Assembly (NCBI RefSeq): GCF_020075705.1
Contig: NZ_JAIQUM010000088.1
Location: forward strand, 1 to 17,343
Direction: 5' to 3'
Origin: Metabacillus rhizolycopersici
Lineage (GTDB): Bacteria > Bacillota > Bacilli > Bacillales > Bacillaceae
Length of the DNA stretch: 17,343 nt
Shown: positions 7,610 to 14,564 of the stretch, in pieces
Position numbering within the stretch: position 1 is the first letter of the stretch
Layout of the letters: every line of letters starts with the position of its first letter
Notes under the pieces: model-generated
What the model saw: only the letters and a program-made list of their open reading frames with translations
What the model was told of the DNA's origin: nothing
Databases searched by the model: none
Translations under genes and position numbers: made by a program

Positions 7610-9112
7610 ATGGAGAGTGTAAAACAGTATGATGTTGTAGTTGTTGGGGCAGGGAATGCCGCTTTGTGTGCAGCGATCGCAGCAAAGGAAAAGGGGGCAG
7701 AAGTTCTTGTTTTAGAACGAGGTCCAGCAGAAAAGCGTGGTGGAAATTCATTTTTTACAGACGGGGCCATTCGTGTTGCTTACAATCAATTAGATGACAT
7801 TCGAAAAATAATCCCAGATCTAACAGATGAGGAAGCAGAAAAGATTGTCATGCCTGAATATACACAATCTGACTTTTATAATGATTTAATGCGGGTAACA
7901 GAAGGGAAAAGTGATCCTGTACTTGCCAATCAGCTTATTTCAAAGTCGTTTGAAACACTTTTGTGGATGAGTCAGCATGGGATAAAATTTGAGTTGAATG
8001 TTGAAAATCAATCCTTCGAACAAGATGGGAAACGTCATTTTTGGGGTGGTCTTCCAATCAAAACAGAAGACAAGGGCGTTGGTTTAATCAAACATCTCTT
8101 TCATAGAGCAGAAGAAATTGGAATTGATATTTGGTACAATTCCCGTGCAATTGAACTAGTAACTGAGAATGATCGAATTTCTGGTATTAAAATAGATCAG
8201 GAGGAGGACATCGTTACGATTCCTGCTTCGAGTGTCATTTTAGCATGCGGAAGCTTTGAAGCGAACAAAAAAATGAGAAGTGAGCATCTTGGAGAGGAAT
8301 GGGAAGCAGCGATTGTAAGAGGGACTGAATTCAATACGGGAGACGGAATAACGATGGCTTTAGCTGTTGGTGCACAAAAATATGGTGAGTGGTCTGGTTG
8401 TCACTCGATTGGGACAGATTATAACGCTCCGAAGTTTGGTGACTTTAACAAGCCTGGTGATATCTATAAAAAATCCTCATTTCCACTTGGTCTTTTGATT
8501 AATCAGGAAGGCAAAAGATTTGTTGATGAGGGGGCTGATTTCAGGAATTACACCTATGCCAAATATGGCCGCGAAGTATTAAAACAGCCTGGTCATTCTG
8601 CTTTCCAACTATTTGATGCTCAAGTACGTCCAATGCTGCGAAAGGAATACAACCTAGAGGAAGCTACGTATATTCAAGCTGAGAGTCTTGAAGAATTAGC
8701 AGAATTGATGTCAGTTGATAAAGAACAATTTATCAAAACGATGACAGAATATAATGCGGCTGTTCAAGAAGGTGACTATAATCCAACGATCAAAGACGGC
8801 AAAGGCACGGTTGGAATTACTCTGCCAAAAACAAACTGGGCATTACGAATCGACCAAGCTCCATTTTATGCATATCCATTGACTTGTGGCATTACTTTTG
8901 CTTTTGGTGGGTTACATGTTAATCCAGAAGGTGAGGTATTAAACGATGAGGGAAGACCGATAGCTGGATTATTCGCTGCCGGTGAAATGGTTGGGGGAAT
9001 CTTTTACAAAAATTATCCTGGTGGCTCGGGATTAATGTCAGGAGCCGTTTTTGGAAAATTAGCTGGTACATCTGCTGCACACTATTCGAAAGATAAGGTA
9101 GAAACTTTATAA
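7610..9112 (+). CDS. tcuA: FAD-dependent tricarballylate dehydrogenase-like protein (TcuA family)
   Basis: This is a flavoprotein of the fumarate-reductase/succinate-dehydrogenase flavoprotein superfamily, closest by eye to TcuA, which oxidises tricarballylate to cis-aconitate. At 500 residues it is slightly longer than Salmonella TcuA. The dinucleotide-binding motif VVVVGAGNAALCAAIAA is at about 9-25, with VLVLERG at 32-38 and the TcuA-like KRGGNSFFTDGAIR at 42-55. Later segments are GKRFVDEGADFRNYTYAKYGR (about 304-324) and the C-terminal FAD site FAAGEMVGG with YPGGSGLMSGAVFGKLAG. A GGAGGG ribosome binding site precedes the ATG. It converges on lysR1 across a shared hairpin. TcuB, which reoxidises TcuA in Salmonella, is not encoded in the window, so the electron acceptor is unknown. 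Other substrates such as 3-ketosteroids or fumarate fit the superfamily, but the aconitate and citrate neighbours favour tricarballylate. Confidence 0.8.
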   Translation: MESVKQYDVVVVGAGNAALCAAIAAKEKGAEVLVLERGPAEKRGGNSFFTDGAIRVAYNQLDDIRKIIPDLTDEEAEKIVMPEYTQSDFYNDLMRVTEGKSDPVLANQLISKSFETLLWMSQHGIKFELNVENQSFEQDGKRHFWGGLPIKTEDKGVGLIKHLFHRAEEIGIDIWYNSRAIELVTENDRISGIKIDQEEDIVTIPASSVILACGSFEANKKMRSEHLGEEWEAAIVRGTEFNTGDGITMALAVGAQKYGEWSGCHSIGTDYNAPKFGDFNKPGDIYKKSSFPLGLLINQEGKRFVDEGADFRNYTYAKYGREVLKQPGHSAFQLFDAQVRPMLRKEYNLEEATYIQAESLEELAELMSVDKEQFIKTMTEYNAAVQEGDYNPTIKDGKGTVGITLPKTNWALRIDQAPFYAYPLTCGITFAFGGLHVNPEGEVLNDEGRPIAGLFAAGEMVGGIFYKNYPGGSGLMSGAVFGKLAGTSAAHYSKDKVETL

Positions 9113-9120
9113 CCATCTCA

Positions 9121-9156
9121 GATAAGCATCTGCCAATCCTTAGGCAGATGCTTATC
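9121..9156. terminator. Bidirectional terminator between tcuA and lysR1
   Basis: GATAAGCATCTGCC at 9121-9134 pairs perfectly with GGCAGATGCTTATC at 9143-9156 (14 bp, 8-base loop). It sits between two convergent genes, 8 bases after the tcuA stop and 2 bases from the lysR1 stop. No long T run flanks it, so it is called mostly from stem strength and position. Confidence 0.65.
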
Positions 9157-9158
9157 TA

Positions 9159-10022
9159 CTATCCCTTAAATTCCTTTTCCATAAAATCAACAAATGCTTT
9201 CACAATGTTTAATTTTAATGAATTTTTGTGGTAGAACATCCATGTATTTCGAACGATTGGTTTTCCATCCATGTCTGTGATGTCGGTTTTATAAATATCA
9301 TGGACATCATTTAAAATCATGCTGGGCAAAATAGCATAGCCTAATCCATTCGCAACCATTTTTTTGCATGTATCCGCTTTATCTACTTCAATACTGACAA
9401 GTGGTGGCTGGCTGAAATGTTCAGTCCACCAATTATCAATGGAATTCTTCAGCAAAGAGTCAGTATGATAATCAATCCTTGGTGAGTGGGGGAGGTTATG
9501 TAGATCGATTTTTTCTTTTGAAGCGATGCAAATGGTTTCTTTAAATAATAACTGCTTTTGATCCTTCCAACTGAAATCTCCTCTTACAATTCCGATATGA
9601 ACATCTTGATTGTAAATTAAATGGGAGATGTGACTGCTGAAGCCTGTCGTGATCTTGAATTCAATATTTGGATACTGTTCCTTAAAGCCCTTTAATAGGT
9701 TAGGAAGCTTGTAATCGGTAAAAAAGCCAGAGACACCTAGTCGTAATGTACCTGCTACATTGTCCTCCATATTAAGTACATTTTCCCTTATTTTTTGCAT
9801 AGCTAGTAGCATTTCGTGAGCACTTTTAGCCAAATATTCACCTTGGGGAGTAAATTGAACTCCACGTCTGCCACGATTGACAATTTTCACCCCAAAGTCC
9901 TTTTCTAATTGCTGTAAGCGGTTTGTAAGAGCGGGTTGAGAAATATACAAATGCTGAGCAGCTTTTGTAATGTTTTTTTCTCTATAGAGAGCTTGCAAAA
10001 CCATCCAATCTCGTTCATCCAA
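9159..10022 (-). CDS. LysR-type transcriptional regulator (copy 1)
   Basis: This is a DNA-binding regulator with an N-terminal winged helix-turn-helix (residues about 1-60, with NITKAAQHLYISQPALTNRLQQLE at the recognition helix) and a substrate-binding-protein-like effector domain (about 88-287). At 287 residues it is of normal LysR length. The start is TTG at 10022: GGAGGG lies 6 bases upstream and the next residues, DERDW, match the copy-2 protein. It is transcribed away from the AbrB-family gene and converges on tcuA, the classic layout of a LysR protein controlling its neighbours; the tricarballylate regulator TcuR is also LysR-type. The ATAA-N7-TTAT dyads before tcuA and in its own divergent region are candidate binding sites. 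A tricarboxylate coinducer is inferred, not shown. Confidence 0.88.
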   Translation of the reverse strand: MDERDWMVLQALYREKNITKAAQHLYISQPALTNRLQQLEKDFGVKIVNRGRRGVQFTPQGEYLAKSAHEMLLAMQKIRENVLNMEDNVAGTLRLGVSGFFTDYKLPNLLKGFKEQYPNIEFKITTGFSSHISHLIYNQDVHIGIVRGDFSWKDQKQLLFKETICIASKEKIDLHNLPHSPRIDYHTDSLLKNSIDNWWTEHFSQPPLVSIEVDKADTCKKMVANGLGYAILPSMILNDVHDIYKTDITDMDGKPIVRNTWMFYHKNSLKLNIVKAFVDFMEKEFKG

Positions 10023-10167
10023 GCGAATCCCTCCGTTTTTGTCATAAAATTTATTTATGAATAATGATAATAAATTAATATTTTAATTATTCCTAAAATT
10101 ATACTATATTTGAATTAACAAGCAAAGAAACAAAATAACTTCACTTAATTAGAAAGAAGGATCCAGA
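10023..10167. promoter_or_regulatory. Divergent lysR1/abrB-family promoter region
   Basis: TCATAA-N7-TTATGA at 10042-10060 is a symmetric dyad containing ATAA-N7-TTAT, as before tcuA. On the minus strand TTGCTT (10125-10120), a 16-bp spacer and a perfect TATAAT (10103-10098) form a good sigma-A promoter for lysR1. On the plus strand TATACT at 10100-10105 overlaps it and could serve the AbrB-family gene, which places the dyad near -60. The 14-mer ATTATACTATATTT at 10098-10111 is repeated exactly in the second lysR divergent region. Confidence 0.55.
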
Positions 10168-11304
10168 ATGAAAGAAAATCCTCGTTTTTTTCAATTTGTT
10201 TGGTTTGTTATCGTAAGTGGAGTAGGGGGGTTCTTCATTTCTTTAACACATCTCCCGATAGGATGGATGATTGGCACACTCCTTGCCGCAGCTTTACTCT
10301 CTATTCTTCGTCCAAAGTTTATGCATGTGCCTCATACCCGAAATGGAATCCCTAAATATTGGTTATACATGGGCCAGTGTATTTTAGGCATTGAATTGGG
10401 ACAGAAAGTGAATACTTCTGTTCTGTCTATTTTTAAAGAGAATTGGTCAGCGATTATCATTATGCTTCTTTTATCGATTTTATTTTCCTTGCTGTCAGGT
10501 CTTGTTTTATGGAAGTACAGTAAGCTGGATCTGTTAACAAGTTTTTTTGCTACTGCACCAGGTGGCTTGTCCTCCATACCAGGTATTGCAGAGGAGGTTG
10601 GTGCAAATACGGGGGTTGTTAGTATCATACAGGCAATGCGTGTCTTTTTAGTCATCATCACAATTCCTGTCGTGATTTCATTTTTGTTCGGTCACTCTGA
10701 GATTCACGCGTCTAACAATGTGGTACCTGCAGAATTAACAACCTTTGAAGTGGAACAACTTGCCGTGACGATTTTCTTTGTATGTATCGCATGGATTGGC
10801 TATCATATTGGAGAATTTTTGAAGTTTCCAGCTCCATGGTTAATTGGCGGGATGATTAGTGTTGCAGCCGTCAAATCCTTTGGATCAGTACTGATTGGCT
10901 ATGATTTTGTCGCTTGGTGGCCGCAAAGCCTCATGATCGTATCGCAAATTTTTATCGGTGCAAGCATTGGCTCTCGTTTTACGAAAACGATGTTTGTAGG
11001 GCTACATAGAACGTTGATCATTTCATTCTTGAGTACATTAGGTTTAATTGTCTCTGTGTTTATCTGTGCATACATTGTCTCAAGCTTGACGGAAATCTCC
11101 TTCCTGACTGCAGGTTTAGCTTTTGCGCCAGGTGGAATTGCTGAGATGACGACGACGGCTCTCGTTCTTAATGGTGACGCTACATTTGTCGTAGCCGTAC
11201 AGGTGCTTAGGGTCGTGACTGTCTGCGTTACGCTTCCCCCTTTCTTTCGTTTTCTAAAATATTTGGAGGTCAAAAAGAAGTCTCATCCACATCTATCCGC
11301 ATAG
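10168..11304 (+). CDS. AbrB-family integral membrane protein (COG3180 type)
   Basis: This is a polytopic inner-membrane protein of the AbrB / 'putative ammonia monooxygenase' family, a name that does not reflect a proven function and is unrelated to the AbrB transition-state regulator. It has 378 residues and roughly 10 membrane segments. The family's internal duplication is visible: TAPGGLSSIPGIAEEVGANTG (about 129-149) in the first half and FAPGGIAEMTTTALVLNGDAT (about 317-337) in the second, each followed by a VVxIIQAMRV / VVAVQVLRV helix. The ribosome binding site is AAGGA, 8 bases before the ATG. It is divergent from lysR1 and has a LysR-type dyad upstream, so it is probably coregulated with tcuA. 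Context suggests uptake or export of a tricarboxylate, which is inference; the family has no firmly established substrate. Confidence 0.82.
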   Translation: MKENPRFFQFVWFVIVSGVGGFFISLTHLPIGWMIGTLLAAALLSILRPKFMHVPHTRNGIPKYWLYMGQCILGIELGQKVNTSVLSIFKENWSAIIIMLLLSILFSLLSGLVLWKYSKLDLLTSFFATAPGGLSSIPGIAEEVGANTGVVSIIQAMRVFLVIITIPVVISFLFGHSEIHASNNVVPAELTTFEVEQLAVTIFFVCIAWIGYHIGEFLKFPAPWLIGGMISVAAVKSFGSVLIGYDFVAWWPQSLMIVSQIFIGASIGSRFTKTMFVGLHRTLIISFLSTLGLIVSVFICAYIVSSLTEISFLTAGLAFAPGGIAEMTTTALVLNGDATFVVAVQVLRVVTVCVTLPPFFRFLKYLEVKKKSHPHLSA

Positions 11305-11378
11305 GATTTAGGATATAATGATGCTACTATCTTTATTTTTCAGTAGTATGTTGGTGATGAAAAGAAAGGGGGATGGCT

Positions 11379-11966
11379 ATGTGTCCTTTTTATTACGAAA
11401 AAGAAAAAAAGAATGAAGAAACGACTTCCTATTATGTGAAAGCAAATGGAAAAACAGAAGAAAAAGATTGTGAAATGTTAGCACTAAAAATCAAAGAAAT
11501 CATTCGCCAATCATCACATGAGGATAACGATATTGTCTTTTTATGTATCGGTTCTGATCGTTATGTAGGTGATTCATTAGGTCCTTTGGTCGGGACAATG
11601 CTGAAAGAAAACAACGTTCCCTTTCGTGTATACGGTACATTAGAAGAACCTGTTCATGCATTTAACTTAAAAGGGAAATTGAAGGAGATCAATAAACAAT
11701 TTAAAAAGCCGCTCATTTTTAGTATTGATGCCTCCATCGGTGATCAAAATCAAGTTGGTCATGTTCGGTTTAAAGAGGGGCCTTTAATTCCTGGGAAAGC
11801 ACTTGAGAAAATGCTCCCAGCGGTTGGGGATTACCATTTTGTGGGGTTTGTAAACTATATCGATCCTTTGCCGACTTCGCAATTTTTAAATGATACCCGC
11901 TTGTTTACTGTCATGAATCTTGCGAAAACGATTGTAAAGGTCATAATGAACATAAACATTGACTAA
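11379..11966 (+). CDS. yyaC: YyaC-like sporulation protein (GPR-related fold)
   Basis: This resembles B. subtilis YyaC, a small protein of the DUF1256 family related in fold to the spore germination protease GPR, found in endospore formers. From ATG 11379 it has 195 residues. Characteristic segments are VFLCIGSDRYVGDSLGPLVG near 50-69, ALEEPVHAFNL-like (TLEEPVHAFNLKGKL) near 88-102, FSIDASIGDQNQVGHV near 114-129 and DYHFVGFVNYIDP near 151-163. An ATG at 11373 directly abuts the AAAGGGGG ribosome binding site, while 11379 lies 6 bases beyond it, so the later start is preferred. It lies 74 bases behind the AbrB-family gene in the same direction and ends at a strong hairpin. No signal peptide is visible. 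Its role in this metabolic island is unclear and it may simply be a neighbour. Confidence 0.85.
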   Translation: MCPFYYEKEKKNEETTSYYVKANGKTEEKDCEMLALKIKEIIRQSSHEDNDIVFLCIGSDRYVGDSLGPLVGTMLKENNVPFRVYGTLEEPVHAFNLKGKLKEINKQFKKPLIFSIDASIGDQNQVGHVRFKEGPLIPGKALEKMLPAVGDYHFVGFVNYIDPLPTSQFLNDTRLFTVMNLAKTIVKVIMNINID

Positions 11967-11986
11967 CATATGTTTTAAAAAAAGAT

Positions 11987-12028
11987 GAGCCCTCTCAAAT
12001 CAGTTTCCTAACGAATTTGAGAGGGCTC
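11987..12028. terminator. Bidirectional terminator between yyaC and citMHS
   Basis: GAGCCCTCTCAAAT at 11987-12000 pairs perfectly with ATTTGAGAGGGCTC at 12015-12028 (14 bp, 14-base loop). On the plus side AAGTTTTC follows. On the minus side the stem is followed by ATC and a run of seven T, so it should terminate citMHS well and yyaC moderately. Confidence 0.85.
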
Positions 12029-12049
12029 AAGTTTTCATTTGAGATAAAG

Positions 12050-13360
12050 TTAGCTTATCGCAGTTGTTAAAAAAGCAACAGCAATGATGACTAAAGAACA
12101 AAGAAGAGTCCATTTAAACGCATAACGTTGAAATTCTCCAATATCTGTTTTGACCATTCCTACTAATAATAGAGTCGATGCAACAAGTGGACTTAGAAAA
12201 TGGACAGGCTGTCCTAATACAGAAGCTCTTGCAATGTCTAAAGGACTGACCCCATAAGCTGCTCCTGCTTCTGCTAGGATCGGTAAAACGCCAAAGTAAT
12301 AAGCGTCGTTGGATAACACGAAAGTAAATGGCATGCTTGTTAGTGCAACGACTAATGGAAAGAAAGAACCAACTGATTCTGGAATGATAGACACTAACGC
12401 ATTTGAAATCGCATCTACCATTTTTGTTCCGGAAAAAATTCCTGAGAAAATACCAGCGGCAAATACTAATATTGTAACAGTTAAAGCATTTCCTGCGTGT
12501 GATAAAATACGCTCTTTTTGCTCTTCTAAATTTGGATAGTTAATCATCGCAGCAAGTACAAATCCAATGAGGAAGAGGATTGGAGCTGAAATTAATCCCA
12601 TGACTAAAATGACCATAATTGTTACGACTAAAATGAAGTTTATCCATCTTAATTTAGGACGTTTGATATCATCCTGAAGTGCAAACGTGGCAGCTGCTTC
12701 ACTTAATTGTAAAGATTGCTGAGGTATTTCCTCGACGTTGATTATACCAAGTCTTGCTCGTTCTTTTTTTCCAAGAACAAAAGCGATAAAAAGAATACAC
12801 GCCATACCGGATAACATTGTAGGTAAAAGTGGTAGGAAAAACTCATTCGCATCAAGCCCTAAAGAGGCAATGGCTCTTGTAGCTGGTCCTCCCCAAGGAG
12901 TCATCCCACTCATGATACTGACAGAAAGTAAAGAGATCGTTGCGAGAATAAGCGGATTCATACCGATTCGAAGATAAAGTGCTAACATAGCGGAAATCGT
13001 AATCATATGTGTTGTCGTTCCATCACCATCTAATGCGACTGTCATCGCTATGATGGCCGTTCCAATTGCGATCTTAACAGGATCACCTTTCACAAATTTC
13101 ATCATTTTATTGATTAGTGGGTCAAATAAACCTGCATCGATTAAAATTCCAAAAAACAAGATAGCAAACAATAATAAGGCGGCTGATGGAGCAACTACTT
13201 TTAATCCATCTAGCATCATATCTCCAAGCTTAAGGCCAAACCCGCCAATGACAGCAAAAATAATTGGTACAATGACAAGAGCTACAACAGGAGATAATTT
13301 CTTTGCCATGATCAAATAAGTAAAAACAACAACCATCGAAATTCCTAAAAAAGTAAGAAT
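12050..13360 (-). CDS. CitMHS-family citrate (metal-citrate):proton symporter, probable ATT start
   Basis: This is an inner-membrane carrier of the CitMHS family, whose B. subtilis members CitM and CitH take up citrate complexed with divalent metals. Family segments are VALDGDGTTTHMITISAMLALYLR, ISLLSVSIMSGMTPWGGPATRA and SNDAYYFGVLPILAEAG, with about 12 hydrophobic helices. The first ATG (13336) gives 428 residues but starts inside the first helix (VVVFTYLIMAKKLS). GGGAGG at 13374-13369 sits 8 bases before an in-frame ATT at 13360, which yields (M)LTFLGISMVVVF, matching the usual CitMHS N-terminus and giving 436 residues. Upstream of this an in-frame TAA blocks further extension. A cre-like site lies just before the ribosome binding site. 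The transported tricarboxylate could be citrate, aconitate or tricarballylate; exchange or export is also possible. Confidence 0.88.
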   Translation of the reverse strand: MLTFLGISMVVVFTYLIMAKKLSPVVALVIVPIIFAVIGGFGLKLGDMMLDGLKVVAPSAALLLFAILFFGILIDAGLFDPLINKMMKFVKGDPVKIAIGTAIIAMTVALDGDGTTTHMITISAMLALYLRIGMNPLILATISLLSVSIMSGMTPWGGPATRAIASLGLDANEFFLPLLPTMLSGMACILFIAFVLGKKERARLGIINVEEIPQQSLQLSEAAATFALQDDIKRPKLRWINFILVVTIMVILVMGLISAPILFLIGFVLAAMINYPNLEEQKERILSHAGNALTVTILVFAAGIFSGIFSGTKMVDAISNALVSIIPESVGSFFPLVVALTSMPFTFVLSNDAYYFGVLPILAEAGAAYGVSPLDIARASVLGQPVHFLSPLVASTLLLVGMVKTDIGEFQRYAFKWTLLCSLVIIAVAFLTTAIS

Positions 13361-13363
13361 ATA

Positions 13364-13500
13364 AATGACCTCCCTTTAATAAAAGTAATCGCTTTCAATT
13401 TTGTAATTTGAAACTATTAAACTACTTACCGTCTACCAAATTTGTAATAATTCGTATTTTCAGAATAAAACAAGTTGGTAAATAAGTAAAATATATATTT
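13364..13500 (-). promoter_or_regulatory. citMHS upstream region with cre site
   Basis: Read on the minus strand, TGAAAGCGATTACT at 13397-13384 matches the cre consensus TGWAANCGNTNWCA at 13 of 14 positions, only the last base differing. It lies directly upstream of the AAAGGGAGG ribosome binding site (13377-13369), where bound CcpA could block transcription. Further upstream TACCAAATTTG (13434-13444) and CAAGTTGGTA (13471-13480) form an imperfect inverted repeat that may bind another regulator. Citrate transporter genes of bacilli are known targets of CcpA. Confidence 0.6.
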
Positions 13501-13540
13501 TTTAATAATTTTCTAAAAAAAAACTTATAATCAAAAAGAA

Positions 13541-13567
13541 AAAGAGGAATCTTTTCTGTTCCTCTTT
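13541..13567 (-). terminator. Terminator of lysR2
   Basis: AAAGAGGAA at 13541-13549 and TTCCTCTTT at 13559-13567 form a 9-bp stem with a 9-base loop. On the minus strand the stem runs into TTTTTCTTTTT. The hairpin overlaps the lysR2 stop codon by two bases and isolates lysR2 from citMHS. Confidence 0.75.
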
Positions 13568-14438
13568 AAATATCTGTATTTTCATTTATAAAATTGATGA
13601 AATGATTAACAGTTGATAGTTTTAAAGAATCTTGATTGTACATTAACCATGTATAGCGATAGACTGGTTCATCATCGTGATAGGATAATTCGTAAATTTG
13701 TAGGTTATCAGAAGGCTGCAGGCAAATTTGCGGGACGATGGCGATACCTAAATCATTTTTCACCATCTCCTTACATGTTTCTAATCGATCTGTTTCCATC
13801 ATGATAAATGGTGGTTCAGAGTATTTGTCATGCCACCATCCATTAATAAGAGCTTTTAAAGAACTATCTGTTTTGTAATTAATAAAAGGGAGTTTAGGTA
13901 AATCTACCATCTCTATTTCTTTTTTTGAAATCAAACAAAGCTTTTCTTTATGTAATAATGTTTTTCTTCCATACCATTCATAATTTCCACGTAGAATGCC
14001 TAATTGCACATTCGCAGAATTAAGAAGGTTTAAAATATCCGTGCTCCAACCTGTATTAATATTAAATTGCACGTTCGGAAAATTCGTTGAAAATTGCTTT
14101 AAAATTTTCGGTAATTTATATTGGGCAAAGTTACTTGAAACTCCGATTCTTAATGTTCCTCTTACTTCATTTTGCAAATTGATCATATTGTCTTTCGTGA
14201 TTTGTAGTTTTTTTATCATTTCTCGTGAATATTCGACTAAATGCAGACCTTCATTCGTAAACTCAATGCCCCCTTTAATTTTAAAAAATAATTTCGCTCC
14301 AAACTCCTTCTCTAAATTTTTAAGTCTGTAGGTTAACGCTGGTTGTGAAATGTATAAACGTTCTGAAGCACGGCTAATATTTTTCTCTTGATCTAAAATA
14401 CAGAGTGCATTCCAGTCTTTTTCATCCAATATGCTCAT
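13566..14438 (-). CDS. LysR-type transcriptional regulator (copy 2)
   Basis: This is a second LysR regulator with an N-terminal helix-turn-helix (NISRASERLYISQPALTYRL) and a C-terminal effector domain, about 290 residues. It is plainly paralogous to copy 1: shared stretches include LYISQPALT-RL-LEK-FG, GTLR-GVS, YKLP-LK-F, a DW/GWW segment near 195 and D-ETCK-MV-LG-AI-P near 220. The start is uncertain: TTG 14444 and ATG 14438 lack good ribosome binding sites, while TTG 14429 gives MDEKDW, exactly parallel to copy 1, with GGGGATGAG upstream. ATG 14438 is used here as a compromise. It is divergent from the prpF-type gene and upstream of citMHS in the same direction, but a terminator separates them. 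It probably controls prpF and perhaps citMHS in response to a tricarboxylate. Confidence 0.86.
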   Translation of the reverse strand: MSILDEKDWNALCILDQEKNISRASERLYISQPALTYRLKNLEKEFGAKLFFKIKGGIEFTNEGLHLVEYSREMIKKLQITKDNMINLQNEVRGTLRIGVSSNFAQYKLPKILKQFSTNFPNVQFNINTGWSTDILNLLNSANVQLGILRGNYEWYGRKTLLHKEKLCLISKKEIEMVDLPKLPFINYKTDSSLKALINGWWHDKYSEPPFIMMETDRLETCKEMVKNDLGIAIVPQICLQPSDNLQIYELSYHDDEPVYRYTWLMYNQDSLKLSTVNHFINFINENTDI

Positions 14439-14564
14439 CCCCAATAAACTAGATTATAAGTTTTTTCTTACGTTTTTCTAATAAAATATCTATTTTACTT
14501 ATGATATAACCTATTATACTATATTTTCAAAAGAACTGATATTTTTTGGAAAGGGGTTAATGAG
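14439..14564. promoter_or_regulatory. Divergent lysR2/prpF promoter region
   Basis: The 14-mer ATTATACTATATTT at 14513-14526 is identical to the one in the lysR1/abrB region. It gives TATACT (14515-14520) as a -10 for prpF and TATAAT (14518-14513) for lysR2. No good plus-strand -35 is seen at the expected place, which fits activator dependence. Upstream, ATAAAATA-TC-TATTTTAC at 14481-14498 resembles the tcuA palindrome with a spacer shorter by two, and TATAA-CCTA-TTATA lies at 14505-14518. An AAAGGGG ribosome binding site precedes prpF. Confidence 0.45.

Noticed and set aside
11373..11378. First ATG of yyaC as start
   Set aside because: It touches the AAAGGGGG ribosome binding site, while the second ATG at 11379 has normal spacing.
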